Below, one piece after another: positions 34,399-42,781 of a stretch of DNA of 64,000 nucleotides. The notes under the pieces are model-generated. The model was given only the letters and a program-made list of their open reading frames with translations. It made no database searches and was not told the origin of the DNA. The position numbers and the translations under genes are program-made. Source of the DNA: Kribbella sp. ALI-6-A (GTDB lineage Bacteria; Actinomycetota; Actinomycetes; Propionibacteriales; Kribbellaceae); contig NZ_MTQN01000012.1 in assembly GCF_001984195.1 (NCBI RefSeq), positions 248,001 through 312,000 of the forward strand, read 5' to 3'. The number at the start of each line of letters is the position of its first letter. The stretch's first letter is position 1.

Positions 34399-35373
34399 CT
34401 ACTTGCGGATCAGCTTGGCGGCCGAGTCGAGCATGTCGGTGGCGTAGCGTTCGCTGAAGCCCGCGGCGAAGCCGGTGACGGCGAAGACGGCGACCGAGGC
34501 GGGGGTTCCGACGGCGGAGCCGCCGGCGAGGATGCCGGCCAGGAGGGTGAAGTAGGCGAGGGAACCGAAGATGGCCCCGACGCCGGGGCGGAAGGCGCCG
34601 AGCAGCGTGCGGTGCCGGCGGGAAGCGCTGTGGTCGATGATCAGCGAGCCTTTGGACATTCGCTGGACGACGCTGATGGTGGCACCGAGAGCGGACATCG
34701 CGATCGCGGCAACCAGCGCCGACGGGACCAAAGCGCTGCGCCACCAGGCGTTCGCGGCGACTCCGAAGAGGATCACCAGCAGGAACGTCGGGACGATGCC
34801 GGCGAGTACGCCCTGGAAGTACTCCAGCCGAGCCTGTCGTTGCAGCAGGACCTCGACCCGGGCCGTGACGACCTTGACCTCGTTCCTCGCCGCGGCGACC
34901 GCGGTGGCGATCTCCTCGGCGGGCGCGCCGCTCGCGACCAGATCGGCCGCGACCATCACCCGCGTCAGCCCGGAGTACGCATGATCGGTAGCCTCCTCCA
35001 ACTGCTGCACCACGTGCTTGCCGCGCAACCCGTACCCGGCTTCCTTCGCGATCACCTTGCACGCGATCTCCGCGTCGACCAGCTCGGGCGGCGGCGAGTT
35101 GAGGATCGAGTAGACCGTGCGGTCCTTGGCCAGCAGGCAGCCACCGACGACCGCGCTGCAGTAGTACTCCTTCTCGATCCCGCCGTGCAGCTCGGAGAAC
35201 TTCGCGGCCACCGCCGGGATCAGCCAGAAGCCCGCCGTACTGGCCACTTGGTCGGTCGAGGCCGCCAGTTGGTGCGCCTGGACGAGATGCCGGAACGTCG
35301 CCGGGCCGTGCGTCGCGGCCTGGTAGAGATCGGGGTACCGGGCCGCCGCTTCTTCACCAGGCGTCGAAGTCAT
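34399..35373 (-). CDS. Membrane protein with cytosolic N-terminal half, unknown
   Basis: 324 residues. The N-terminal ~190 residues are soluble and partly helical (EVKVVTARVEVLLQRQARLE); four hydrophobic segments follow at about 192-213, 218-241, 268-290 and 293-310, ending in FSERYATDMLDSAAKLI. The FSERxAxDML ending recurs in actinobacterial membrane proteins of unknown role. A transporter assignment was considered and not supported. It is 21 bp upstream-adjacent to the LacI gene, same strand. Confidence 0.55.
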   Translation of the reverse strand: MTSTPGEEAAARYPDLYQAATHGPATFRHLVQAHQLAASTDQVASTAGFWLIPAVAAKFSELHGGIEKEYYCSAVVGGCLLAKDRTVYSILNSPPPELVDAEIACKVIAKEAGYGLRGKHVVQQLEEATDHAYSGLTRVMVAADLVASGAPAEEIATAVAAARNEVKVVTARVEVLLQRQARLEYFQGVLAGIVPTFLLVILFGVAANAWWRSALVPSALVAAIAMSALGATISVVQRMSKGSLIIDHSASRRHRTLLGAFRPGVGAIFGSLAYFTLLAGILAGGSAVGTPASVAVFAVTGFAAGFSERYATDMLDSAAKLIRK

Positions 35374-35394
35374 GCGCAGAGCGTACGGCGCCGA

Positions 35395-36405
35395 TCATCC
35401 CCGCGGTGGACCGCTCGTGTCGCGCACGTGAAGTGTCATCGGCAGGTACGCCGGCTCCGCGTCGGCGCCGTTCACCAGCAACTGTTCCAGCAGCTCACCG
35501 GCGCGCCGGCCGAGTTCGTCCCGCGGCACCGAGACCGTGGTCAGCTTGGAGTGCGCGACCAGGTCCAGCGAGATGTCGTCGAATCCCACCACCGAGTACG
35601 ACGCCGGCACCGCGACCCCGAGCTCCCGCATCCGCGCCAACGCGCCCAGCGCGACCAGGTCGTTGTAGCCGAGAATCGCGGTCGCGTCCGAGGACTCCAG
35701 CACCGGCATCACCGCGTCGTACCCGGCCTGGCTGGTCGCACCACACTCCACCAGCTCGACCTCGAGCCCGAAAGCGCGTGCGGCCTCGAAGGCGCGGATC
35801 CGTTCCGTGTTCGCCCACGAGGCCGACGGCCCACTCAGGTACGCCGCCCGCCGATGCCCGAGCTGCGCCAGATGCCCGCAGACCTGCGTCATCCCGCCGT
35901 GGAAGTCGACCGAGATCGACGGCACCGGCAGTCCCGGCACCATCCGGTTGAACAGCACCACCGGATGCTTGCGCCCGATCAGCTCGGCCAGGTCGGCGCG
36001 CGGCATCCGTGGCGAGCACAGCAGGACGCCGTCGCAGCAGCGCATCAGGTCCTCGACCAGGTCGTGCTCGACGGCCGGGTCCTCGTCGGACTCCATCACC
36101 ATCATCCGGCGGCCGTGTGCCCGGGCGACCGCGGAGACCGCCTTCAGGACATCGGGAAAGTACGGGTTCGCCAGGTCGGGAACCAGGACGCCGATCGTGC
36201 CCCACTCGCCGCGCGCGAGGCCCTGGGCCGCCGCGTTCGGCCGATACCCGAGCGAGGCGACCGCTGCGCGCACCCGGTCGACCAGTGACTGATCCACCCG
36301 AGCGGTCCCGTTGAGCACGCGGGACACGGTGGCGGCGGAGACGCCGGCCGCTGTGCTCACATCGCTGATCGTGATCCGTGGCGACCGGCCGGGACGGTGC
36401 GGCAC
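35395..36405 (-). CDS. LacI-family regulator of the sugar-acid operon
   Basis: 336 residues. The helix-turn-helix is at 11-31 (ITISDVSTAAGVSAATVSRVL, hinge LGYRPNAAAQGL), followed by a periplasmic-binding-protein-like sensor (GVLVPDLANPYFPDV). It is divergent from kdgD/gudD, and three palindromes of the LacI type lie between the two genes, so it is predicted to repress this operon and itself, with a sugar-acid intermediate as inducer. The GTG at 36405 has GAGGAGG seven bases upstream. Confidence 0.88.
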   Translation of the reverse strand: MPHRPGRSPRITISDVSTAAGVSAATVSRVLNGTARVDQSLVDRVRAAVASLGYRPNAAAQGLARGEWGTIGVLVPDLANPYFPDVLKAVSAVARAHGRRMMVMESDEDPAVEHDLVEDLMRCCDGVLLCSPRMPRADLAELIGRKHPVVLFNRMVPGLPVPSISVDFHGGMTQVCGHLAQLGHRRAAYLSGPSASWANTERIRAFEAARAFGLEVELVECGATSQAGYDAVMPVLESSDATAILGYNDLVALGALARMRELGVAVPASYSVVGFDDISLDLVAHSKLTTVSVPRDELGRRAGELLEQLLVNGADAEPAYLPMTLHVRDTSGPPRG

Positions 36406-36426
36406 GGCGGGTCCTCCTCGTTGAGA

Positions 36427-36434
36427 AAGCGCTT
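36427..36434. promoter_or_regulatory. LacI operator 1 (AAGCGCTT)
   Basis: Perfect palindrome AAGCGCTT with flanks GA/GC, 21 bp before the lacI start codon. The central CG step is typical of LacI operators. Confidence 0.65.
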
Positions 36435-36490
36435 GCTCGCTGACGCCACGGTACTGCCGGACTCCGCCTGGCGGAATCCTCCAGCCGATC

Positions 36491-36504
36491 TGAAATCGCT
36501 TTCA
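36491..36504. promoter_or_regulatory. LacI operator 2 (imperfect)
   Basis: TGAAATCGCTTTCA is a near-perfect palindrome, one mismatch pair, centred midway between the divergent genes. Confidence 0.55.
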
Positions 36505-36513
36505 GACCACCTC

Positions 36514-36542
36514 TTGCCACCGTCCCACCCGGCGACTACCGT
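36514..36542 (+). promoter_or_regulatory. Promoter of the kdgD-gudD operon
   Basis: TTGCCA (36514-36519), 17-base spacer, TACCGT (36537-36542). Transcription would begin near 36549, directly on operator 3. Confidence 0.5.
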
Positions 36543-36550
36543 CGATCGGC

Positions 36551-36558
36551 AAGCGCTT
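36551..36558. promoter_or_regulatory. LacI operator 3 at transcription start
   Basis: AAGCGCTT, the same core as operator 1, sits at the predicted start of the kdgD transcript, a position suited to repression. Confidence 0.65.
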
Positions 36559-36581
36559 ACCGAACCAGGCAGGGTGATTCC

Positions 36582-37457
36582 ATGCAGCTGGACCGTCTCT
36601 CGTCCTTCCCGGTCACGGCCTTCGACGCCGACGGCGAACTCGCGCTCGGCCCGTACCGCGAGCACCTGCGCCGGCAGATCGACGCCGGCCCGGCCGCGAT
36701 CTTCGCGTGCTGCGGCACCGGCGAGTTCTTCTCGCTGACGCTCGACGAGTACGCCGCCGCGGTCCGCACCGCGGTCGCCGAGACCGCCGGCGCGCTGCCG
36801 GTCTTCGCCGGCACCGGCTACGGCACCGCGATGGCCAAGCAGTACGCCGCCGCGGCCCGCGAAGCCGGCGCCGACGGCTTGCTGGTCCTCCCGCCGTACT
36901 TGATCAAGCCGTCACAGCAGGGCCTGCTCGACCACTTCCGCGCCCTGGCGGCGTCGACCGACCTGCCGCTGATCGCCTACCAGCGCGACAACGCCGTCTT
37001 CACCCCGGACTCGGTCGCCGAGCTGGCCCGCATCCCCGGCGTCAAGGGCTTCAAGGACGGCGTCGGCGATCTCGACCTGCTGCAGCGGATGATGGCCGTC
37101 GCCCCTGATCTCACCTATTTCAACGGCCTGCCGACCGCCGAGGTGACCGCTCGCTCCTACGCCGCGATCGGCGTCAAGGCGTACTCGTCGGCCGTGCACT
37201 GCTTCGCGCCCGAGATCGCGCACGCCTACGAAGCCGGGCTCGACGAGCTGCTCACCGAGTTCTATCTCCCACTGGTCAAGCTCCGCGACCAGGGCGCCGG
37301 GTACGCCGTCTCGCTCGTCAAGGCCGCCGTACGCCGGCGCGGGGTCGACGTCGGATCGGTCCGGTCGCCGTTGACCGATCCACTGCCCGAGCACTTGGAA
37401 GAGCTCGACCAGCTCCTCGAGCAAGGACTGACCGTCGTCCGGAAGGCCGCCGCATGA
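36582..37457 (+). CDS. kdgD: 5-dehydro-4-deoxyglucarate dehydratase
   Basis: 291 residues of the DapA/NAL aldolase family. CCGTGEFFSLTLDEY holds the carboxylate-binding loop, IAYQRDN the Tyr, and GVKGFKDGVGD the Schiff-base lysine. The match to KdgD is good: it dehydrates and decarboxylates 5-dehydro-4-deoxy-D-glucarate to 2,5-dioxopentanoate, the step after glucarate dehydratase. It overlaps gudD by 4 bp (ATGA). A semialdehyde dehydrogenase to finish the route is not in this operon; the aldehyde dehydrogenase at 29282 is a distant candidate. Confidence 0.88.
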   Translation: MQLDRLSSFPVTAFDADGELALGPYREHLRRQIDAGPAAIFACCGTGEFFSLTLDEYAAAVRTAVAETAGALPVFAGTGYGTAMAKQYAAAAREAGADGLLVLPPYLIKPSQQGLLDHFRALAASTDLPLIAYQRDNAVFTPDSVAELARIPGVKGFKDGVGDLDLLQRMMAVAPDLTYFNGLPTAEVTARSYAAIGVKAYSSAVHCFAPEIAHAYEAGLDELLTEFYLPLVKLRDQGAGYAVSLVKAAVRRRGVDVGSVRSPLTDPLPEHLEELDQLLEQGLTVVRKAAA

Positions 37458-38719
37458 AGATCACCGACGTGAACATCACGCCGATCGCGATGAAGGACCC
37501 GCCGCTGCGCAACATCCACGGCGTGCACCAGCCGTACGCGCTGCGCTCGGTCCTGCAGGTGCACACCGACGAGGGCCTGACCGGCCTCGGCGAGACGTAC
37601 GGCGACCTCGCGGTCCTCACCGCCCTGCGCAAGGTCGCCCCGCGACTGACCGGACTCGACGTACTCGACCTCAACGGGCTCGAGCGAATCATCCGCGAGA
37701 CGCTCGGCGCCGGCGCCGGACTGGCGACCCACGGCCTGGTCGGCGAAGCGAGCGACGAGAAGACCATTTCCACGGTGCTGTCGGCGTTCGAGATTCCTTG
37801 CTGGGACCTGCAGGGCAAGGCACTCGGGCGGCCGGTCGTCGACCTGCTCGGCGGCAAGGTCCGCGACGCCGTTCCGTACAGCGGCTACCTGTTCTTCAAG
37901 CCGGCCGAGCACACGCCGTTGCCGGACTACCCGACCGACGCGTGGGGCGAGGCGATGGACGCCGACGGCATCGTCGCGCAGGCGCGCCGGATGGTCGACG
38001 GCTGGGGTTTCAAGTCGCTCAAGCTGAAGGGCGGCGTGCTGCCTCCGCAAGATGAGGCCGACGTGATTCTCGCGCTGCGCGCCGAGTTCCCGGATCACCC
38101 GCTGCGGCTGGATCCGAACGCCGGCTGGACGGTCGAGAGCAGCATCGCCGTCGGCCGGAAGCTCGACGGCGTCCTGGAGTATCTCGAGGACCCGACCGGC
38201 GGGATCGCCGGGATGGCCGCGGTCGCCCGCGAAGTTTCGATGCCCTTGGCAACCAACATGTGCGTGACCGAGTTCGCGCACGTGAAGCCCGCGGTACTCG
38301 TCGACGCGGTCCAGGTGATCCTGTCCGACCACCACTTCTGGGGCGGCCTGCGGCGGTCCCGCGAACTGGCCGGGATCTGCCGGACGTTCGGAATCGGCCT
38401 GTCGATGCACTCGAACTCGCATCTGGGCATCAGCCTGGCCGCGATGACCCACCTGGCCGGCGCGACACCCGAGCTGACCTACGACTGCGACACGCACTAC
38501 CCGTACCTGGTCGAGGACGTCGTCATCGAAGGTGCGTTGACCTTCACCGACGGCGCCGTCCGGGTGCCCGACGGCCCCGGACTCGGGGTCGAGCTCGACG
38601 TGGACTCGCTGGCCCGGCTGGCCGAGCAGTACGAGAAGTGCGGCTTCGACACCCGCGACGACATCACGCCGATGCGCGCCGTCCAGCCGGACTGGGATCC
38701 GGTGATCCCGCGGTGGTGA
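37454..38719 (+). CDS. gudD: Glucarate dehydratase-like enolase-superfamily enzyme
   Basis: 421 residues. N-terminal capping domain, then the barrel with KSLKLKGG (KxK base), RLDPNAGWTVE, YLEDPTGG, ATNMCVTEF metal ligands, and SMHSNSHLGISLAAMTHLA carrying the His of the His-Asp dyad. All are glucarate dehydratase hallmarks, giving 5-dehydro-4-deoxyglucarate from D-glucarate. Translationally coupled to kdgD and to the next gene (GTGA overlap). Confidence 0.88.
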   Translation: MKITDVNITPIAMKDPPLRNIHGVHQPYALRSVLQVHTDEGLTGLGETYGDLAVLTALRKVAPRLTGLDVLDLNGLERIIRETLGAGAGLATHGLVGEASDEKTISTVLSAFEIPCWDLQGKALGRPVVDLLGGKVRDAVPYSGYLFFKPAEHTPLPDYPTDAWGEAMDADGIVAQARRMVDGWGFKSLKLKGGVLPPQDEADVILALRAEFPDHPLRLDPNAGWTVESSIAVGRKLDGVLEYLEDPTGGIAGMAAVAREVSMPLATNMCVTEFAHVKPAVLVDAVQVILSDHHFWGGLRRSRELAGICRTFGIGLSMHSNSHLGISLAAMTHLAGATPELTYDCDTHYPYLVEDVVIEGALTFTDGAVRVPDGPGLGVELDVDSLARLAEQYEKCGFDTRDDITPMRAVQPDWDPVIPRW

Positions 38720-39855
38720 GGCACGGCGCCTTCGCCTACACGTGGGACCTGGTCGGCGATCCGGCAGCAGTGACCCGGATCGCGGAGCTCGGCGTCGACA
38801 CCGTCACACTGCAGGCGGCGTACCACTCGGTGCGGGCAACGACCGCGTGGCACCCGCGGCACCGGATCGTGCACGCCGAGCACGCCGCGGCGTACTTCCG
38901 GCTCCGGCCGGATCGCTGGCGAGACCTGCGACTCCAGCCGCCGGCGCCGAGTTGGGCGGTCGACGACGACGATCGCTTCGGGACGGCGCTCGCCGCGCTG
39001 ACCGCTGCCGGGTTGCGCACCGAGGCGTGGATCGTGCTGACCCACTCCTCGGTGCTCGGCCGGTCGGCCCCCGAGCTCGTCGTCCGCAACGCGTACGGCG
39101 AACGGTTCGCGCACGCGTTGTGCCCGGCGCAGCCCGACGTCCGCGAGTACGCGCTGAGGCTGGTTCAGGAGATCTGCGACCAGTACGACGTCCCGGCGCT
39201 GATGCTCGAGGCGTGCGGCTGGCTCGGGTTCGACCATCTGAGTGCCCATGAGAAGACCGGCGGCGCCGACCTGTCGCCAGGCGCGCGGGACCTGCTGTCA
39301 ATTTGTCTTTGCCCTGCCTGCTCCCAGGCGCTGCAGCTGGATGTCGACGAACTGTCCGCGGACATCAGGCGACTGCTCGACCGCGAGCTGCAGCACGGCG
39401 TCCAGGTCGGGGACCAACTGGTCGATGCCCTCGGCATTGAGCGCACACAGGCGTTGCACAACCATCGCTCGGCCGTGATCAGTGGCCTGGTCCGCGACAT
39501 CACCGCGGCGGCCGGCGGACGTGAGATCTTGCTGATGGCCACCGACGACCCGCAGGTCACCGGACCGGACGTCGGCATCGATCTGGCCGCCTTCGCGAGC
39601 CCGCCCACGGCGTACACGGTGAAGTGCTGGGACGACGAGGAGTCCGCGATCGCCCGGCTCAAGGCGGCCGCCGCACGGACCGAGGTGCCGTTGGTTGCCA
39701 ACGTCAACGCCCTCGGAGACCGCCCGGCCGAGCTGCCGTCGCTGGCGGGCCGGCTCGTGACGGCCGGTGCCCAGCAACTGCGCTACTACCACGCCGGCCT
39801 GGCGTCACCGGCCCGTCGGGCGGCGATCCGCGCCGCCGTCCAGGAGGTGAAGTGA
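38716..39855 (+). CDS. TIM-barrel-like protein of the sugar-acid operon, unknown
   Basis: 379 residues, GTG start inside the gudD stop. The alternating strand/helix pattern suggests a TIM barrel: GAFAYTWDLVGDPAAV, TEAWIVLTHSS, ALMLEACGWLGFDHLSAHEK, EILLMATDDPQ, VPLVANVNALGD. An acidic residue ends several strands (E in LMLEACGW, DD in MATDDP), and CLCPAC near residue 199 could bind metal. It looks like a putative glycoside-hydrolase-type enzyme, and homologues are usually left unnamed. The operon position implies a uronate- or aldarate-linked substrate. Confidence 0.6.
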   Translation: MRHGAFAYTWDLVGDPAAVTRIAELGVDTVTLQAAYHSVRATTAWHPRHRIVHAEHAAAYFRLRPDRWRDLRLQPPAPSWAVDDDDRFGTALAALTAAGLRTEAWIVLTHSSVLGRSAPELVVRNAYGERFAHALCPAQPDVREYALRLVQEICDQYDVPALMLEACGWLGFDHLSAHEKTGGADLSPGARDLLSICLCPACSQALQLDVDELSADIRRLLDRELQHGVQVGDQLVDALGIERTQALHNHRSAVISGLVRDITAAAGGREILLMATDDPQVTGPDVGIDLAAFASPPTAYTVKCWDDEESAIARLKAAAARTEVPLVANVNALGDRPAELPSLAGRLVTAGAQQLRYYHAGLASPARRAAIRAAVQEVK

Positions 39856-40844
39856 TGCTCAACGGCCTCTACGCGATGGACCTCGCCCGGTTCCCCGACG
39901 TGTACGGCGACGACGAGCGCGCCGCGATCGAGAAGCACCTGCGCATCACGGCCCCTCCCCTGACGCCCGCCGAGCTGACGCCCGATCTGCTCGCGGACGT
40001 CGACGTCCTCGTCACGTCCTGGGGCGGGCCGCAGCTCACCGCCGAACTCCTGGCCTCCGCACCCCGGCTGCAACTCGTCCTGTACGGCGCCGGTTCCGTG
40101 CGCTCGATCGTGACCCCGGAGTCGTGGGCGCGTGGCGTCCGGGTGACCACGGCCAACGAGGTGATCGCCGCCTCGGTCGCCGAGTTCACGCTGGCGCAGG
40201 TGCTCTACGCGCTCAAGCACGGCTGGCGGTACGTGCTCGGCTCCCGCGCCCGCTCCGAGTCGTTGCCGCGGGCATCGGATGAACCCGGCGCCAACGGCTC
40301 GGTGGTCGGACTGATGTCGCTCGGCGCGACCGGCCGGGCGACGGCCCGGCTGTTGGCGCGGCACGAGCTGCTCCTGCAGGCCTACGACCCGTACGTCGAC
40401 CCCGCGGTCGCCTCGGCGTTGGGCGTTCGACTGGTGTCGCTGGAGGACCTGTTCGCGACCTCCGACGTGGTCAGCCTGCACGCGCCGGTGTTGCCCGCGA
40501 CCCGCAAGGTGGTCGGGACCGACCTGCTGCGGTCGATGAAGCACGACGCGACGCTGATCAACACGGCCCGCGGCGCACTGATCGACGAGGACGCGCTGAT
40601 CGCCGTACTGCAGGAGCGGGCGGATCTGTTCGCCGTACTCGACGTGACCGATCCGGAGCCGCCGTTGTCCGGGTCGCCGCTGTTCACGCTGCCGAACGTG
40701 GTGGTGACTCCGCACCTGGCCGGGACGCTCAACACCGAACGACGCCGCCACGGCCGTTTGATGGCGGAGGAACTGGCGCGGTACGTCGCCGGAGAACCCT
40801 TGCAGCACGAGGTTTTCGAGGCCGGCCAGGCGAGGTCGGCATGA
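39855..40844 (+). CDS. D-2-hydroxyacid dehydrogenase 1
   Basis: 329 residues, ATG sharing one base with the preceding stop. The NAD domain has GLMSLGATGRATARLLA (GxGxxG-like), the catalytic Arg in NTARGALID, Glu in DVTDPEPP and His in TPHLAGTL. It reduces a 2-oxoacid or glyoxylate/hydroxypyruvate-type compound. Overlaps the next dehydrogenase gene by 4 bp. Two such genes side by side in one operon suggest sequential or stereospecific steps. Confidence 0.8.
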   Translation: MLNGLYAMDLARFPDVYGDDERAAIEKHLRITAPPLTPAELTPDLLADVDVLVTSWGGPQLTAELLASAPRLQLVLYGAGSVRSIVTPESWARGVRVTTANEVIAASVAEFTLAQVLYALKHGWRYVLGSRARSESLPRASDEPGANGSVVGLMSLGATGRATARLLARHELLLQAYDPYVDPAVASALGVRLVSLEDLFATSDVVSLHAPVLPATRKVVGTDLLRSMKHDATLINTARGALIDEDALIAVLQERADLFAVLDVTDPEPPLSGSPLFTLPNVVVTPHLAGTLNTERRRHGRLMAEELARYVAGEPLQHEVFEAGQARSA

Positions 40845-41884
40845 GCCCCGCGTCAGGCGCGACAGGCGCAGGCAGCATGGGCCCGGCGCCAGCCGTGTCA
40901 GGCGGTGCCGCGCCGTCCGGCGGGCAGGCGACCCTCGTGCTGCTCCCGCCGCAGCGCGCGAGCGCCGCCGGCTGGGCGGAGCGGCTGACCAAGGACGTCC
41001 CGGGCCTGACCGTTCTCAGCCCCGACGAGCCGAACGTCGCCGAAGCGCTCCGCACGGCCGACGCGGCGTACGGCGTACTACCGGCGGAGCTGCTCGCGGC
41101 GACCACTCGCCTGCGATGGCTGCAAGCACCGCAGGCCGGACCACCGCCGGGCTTCTACCATCCCGAACTCGTCGCCCATCCCGTCCAGGTGACGAACATG
41201 CGCGCGACGTACACGGATCATGTCGCCGAGCACACGCTGGCGATGGTCCTCGCGCTGACCCGCGGGCTTCCGCAGTACGTGCAGGACCAGCAGCACGCGG
41301 CCTGGAATCCCAACTGGGAGCCGACCGCAGTGGTGCCGCTGTCGGAGACCACCGCGCTGGTGATCGGCGTCGGTGCCGTCGGCGCCGAGGTAGGCCGGTT
41401 GCTGGCGGCCTTCGGCACAAAGGTGATCGGCGTCGACGCCCGCCGCTCGGAGGCCCCGGGCTTCGCCGAGGTCCTGCCGGTCGATGCGCTCGACGAGCAG
41501 CTGCCGACTGCGGACCTGGTGATCCTCACCGTGCCGCACACGCCGGACACCGAGGGCATGGTCAACCGGCAGTTTCTGCAGCGGTGCAAGCGATCCGCGC
41601 TCTTCGTCAACGTCGGACGCGGACCGACCGTGCGGCTCGACGACCTCGACGCCGCCCTGGCCGCCGGTGAGCTGCGTGGCGCCGCGCTGGACGTCTTCGA
41701 GATCGAGCCGCTGCCCGCCGAGCACCCGCTCTGGCACCGGCCAGGCGTCCTGCTCACCCCCCACGTCGCCGGCGCCGGCCCGCACACGGACGAGCGCCGG
41801 TACGCCGTACTGGTGGAGAACTGCCGGCGGTTCGTCGCCGGCCAGGAACTGATCAACGTCGTGGACAAGACCAAGTGGTTCTGA
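40841..41884 (+). CDS. D-2-hydroxyacid dehydrogenase 2, with low-complexity N-terminus
   Basis: 347 residues. From about residue 28 it is a normal NAD-dependent D-2-hydroxyacid dehydrogenase: VIGVGAVGAEVGRLLAAFG, VNVGRGPTVRLDDL (Arg), DVFEIEPLP (Glu), TPHVAGAGPH (His). Residues 2-27 are Ser/Gly/Ala/Pro only, unlike the family; the true start may be inside, but the ATG at 40841 is well placed for coupling (ATGA). Last gene of the operon before the PL7 gene, 51 bp away. Confidence 0.8.
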   Translation: MSPASGATGAGSMGPAPAVSGGAAPSGGQATLVLLPPQRASAAGWAERLTKDVPGLTVLSPDEPNVAEALRTADAAYGVLPAELLAATTRLRWLQAPQAGPPPGFYHPELVAHPVQVTNMRATYTDHVAEHTLAMVLALTRGLPQYVQDQQHAAWNPNWEPTAVVPLSETTALVIGVGAVGAEVGRLLAAFGTKVIGVDARRSEAPGFAEVLPVDALDEQLPTADLVILTVPHTPDTEGMVNRQFLQRCKRSALFVNVGRGPTVRLDDLDAALAAGELRGAALDVFEIEPLPAEHPLWHRPGVLLTPHVAGAGPHTDERRYAVLVENCRRFVAGQELINVVDKTKWF

Positions 41885-41935
41885 ACCGGAGGTTCTGCAA
41901 CGCCTCATAACCCGCCCCGAAGAAGGAGTTCGACG

Positions 41936-42709
41936 ATGCGTGGTACCCGCCCCCTTGCCCTTCTTTCCGCCCTCGCCGCGAGCGCTGCCGTGCTCACCGG
42001 CGCCGGCGCCGGCCCGGCCGCCGCCACCCCCACCTGCACTTATCCGGCCGAGGTGCTCAACCTGAGCCGGTGGAAGCTCCAGCTGCCGCTGGACGACCCG
42101 AACCAGTCCGGCACGCAGGTCCTGCAGATCACCCGGCCGCGGCTGAGCACGTACGTGGTCAACCCGTGGTTCAAGCCGAACTCGTCCTGCACCGGCGTCC
42201 AGTTCCGTAACGCCGTCAACGGCGTGACGACGCCGAACACCAGCTACGCGCGGTCCGAGCTGCGCGAGATGGAGAGCAACGGCACCAGCGAGATCAAGTG
42301 GTCGTCGAACTCCGGCACCCACACGATGGTGATCGACCAGTCGATCGACCATCTGCCGAACACCAAACGCCAGCTGATCGCCGGCCAGATCCACGACGGC
42401 AACGACCGGGCGACGTTCCGGATCGACGGATCCAGCCTCTACATCACCCGTGACAACGACACCCGGTACAAGCTGGTCACCAGCAACTACGTGCTCGGCA
42501 CCCGGTTCCAGGCCAAGTTCGTGGTCAGCAACGGGTCGATCAAGGCGTACTACAACGGCGTTCTGCAGACCACGATCCCGGTCAGCTTCAGCACCGGCTA
42601 CTTCAAGGCCGGCGTCTACACGCAAGCCAACTGCACGAACTCGTCGCCCTGTGACACCAGCAACTACGGGCAGACCACGCTCTACAACCTGACCGTGACC
42701 CACAGCTGA
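41936..42709 (+). CDS. Secreted polysaccharide lyase family 7 (alginate lyase type)
   Basis: 257 residues. A Sec signal peptide (MRGTRPLALLSALAASAAVL, cut after AAA near residue 30) precedes a PL7 jelly roll with its three active-site strands: YARSELREM (RSEL), QIHDG (QIH) and YFKAGVYTQ. PL7 enzymes cleave 4-linked uronic-acid chains, mostly alginate, by beta-elimination outside the cell. AGAAGGAG lies seven bases before the ATG. Placed after a uronate/aldarate operon, it suggests growth on polyuronates; whether the two feed each other is inferred. Confidence 0.9.
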   Translation: MRGTRPLALLSALAASAAVLTGAGAGPAAATPTCTYPAEVLNLSRWKLQLPLDDPNQSGTQVLQITRPRLSTYVVNPWFKPNSSCTGVQFRNAVNGVTTPNTSYARSELREMESNGTSEIKWSSNSGTHTMVIDQSIDHLPNTKRQLIAGQIHDGNDRATFRIDGSSLYITRDNDTRYKLVTSNYVLGTRFQAKFVVSNGSIKAYYNGVLQTTIPVSFSTGYFKAGVYTQANCTNSSPCDTSNYGQTTLYNLTVTHS

Positions 42710-42729
42710 CGGCACCTCGACCGACGGCA

Positions 42730-42769
42730 ACGGGGCCGAGGGCGCCTGTCCAAGCGCCCTCGGCCCCGT
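42730..42769. terminator. Bidirectional terminator
   Basis: A perfect 16-bp stem (42730-42745 with 42754-42769, arms ACGGGGCCGAGGGCGC) with an 8-base loop between the convergent PL7 and PRC/DUF2382 genes. Confidence 0.8.
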
Positions 42770-42781
42770 GTCAGGGGCACC

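Noticed and set aside
34399..35373. Threonine/serine exporter assignment
   Set aside because: Only four membrane segments, at the C-terminal half, and no ThrE motifs seen.
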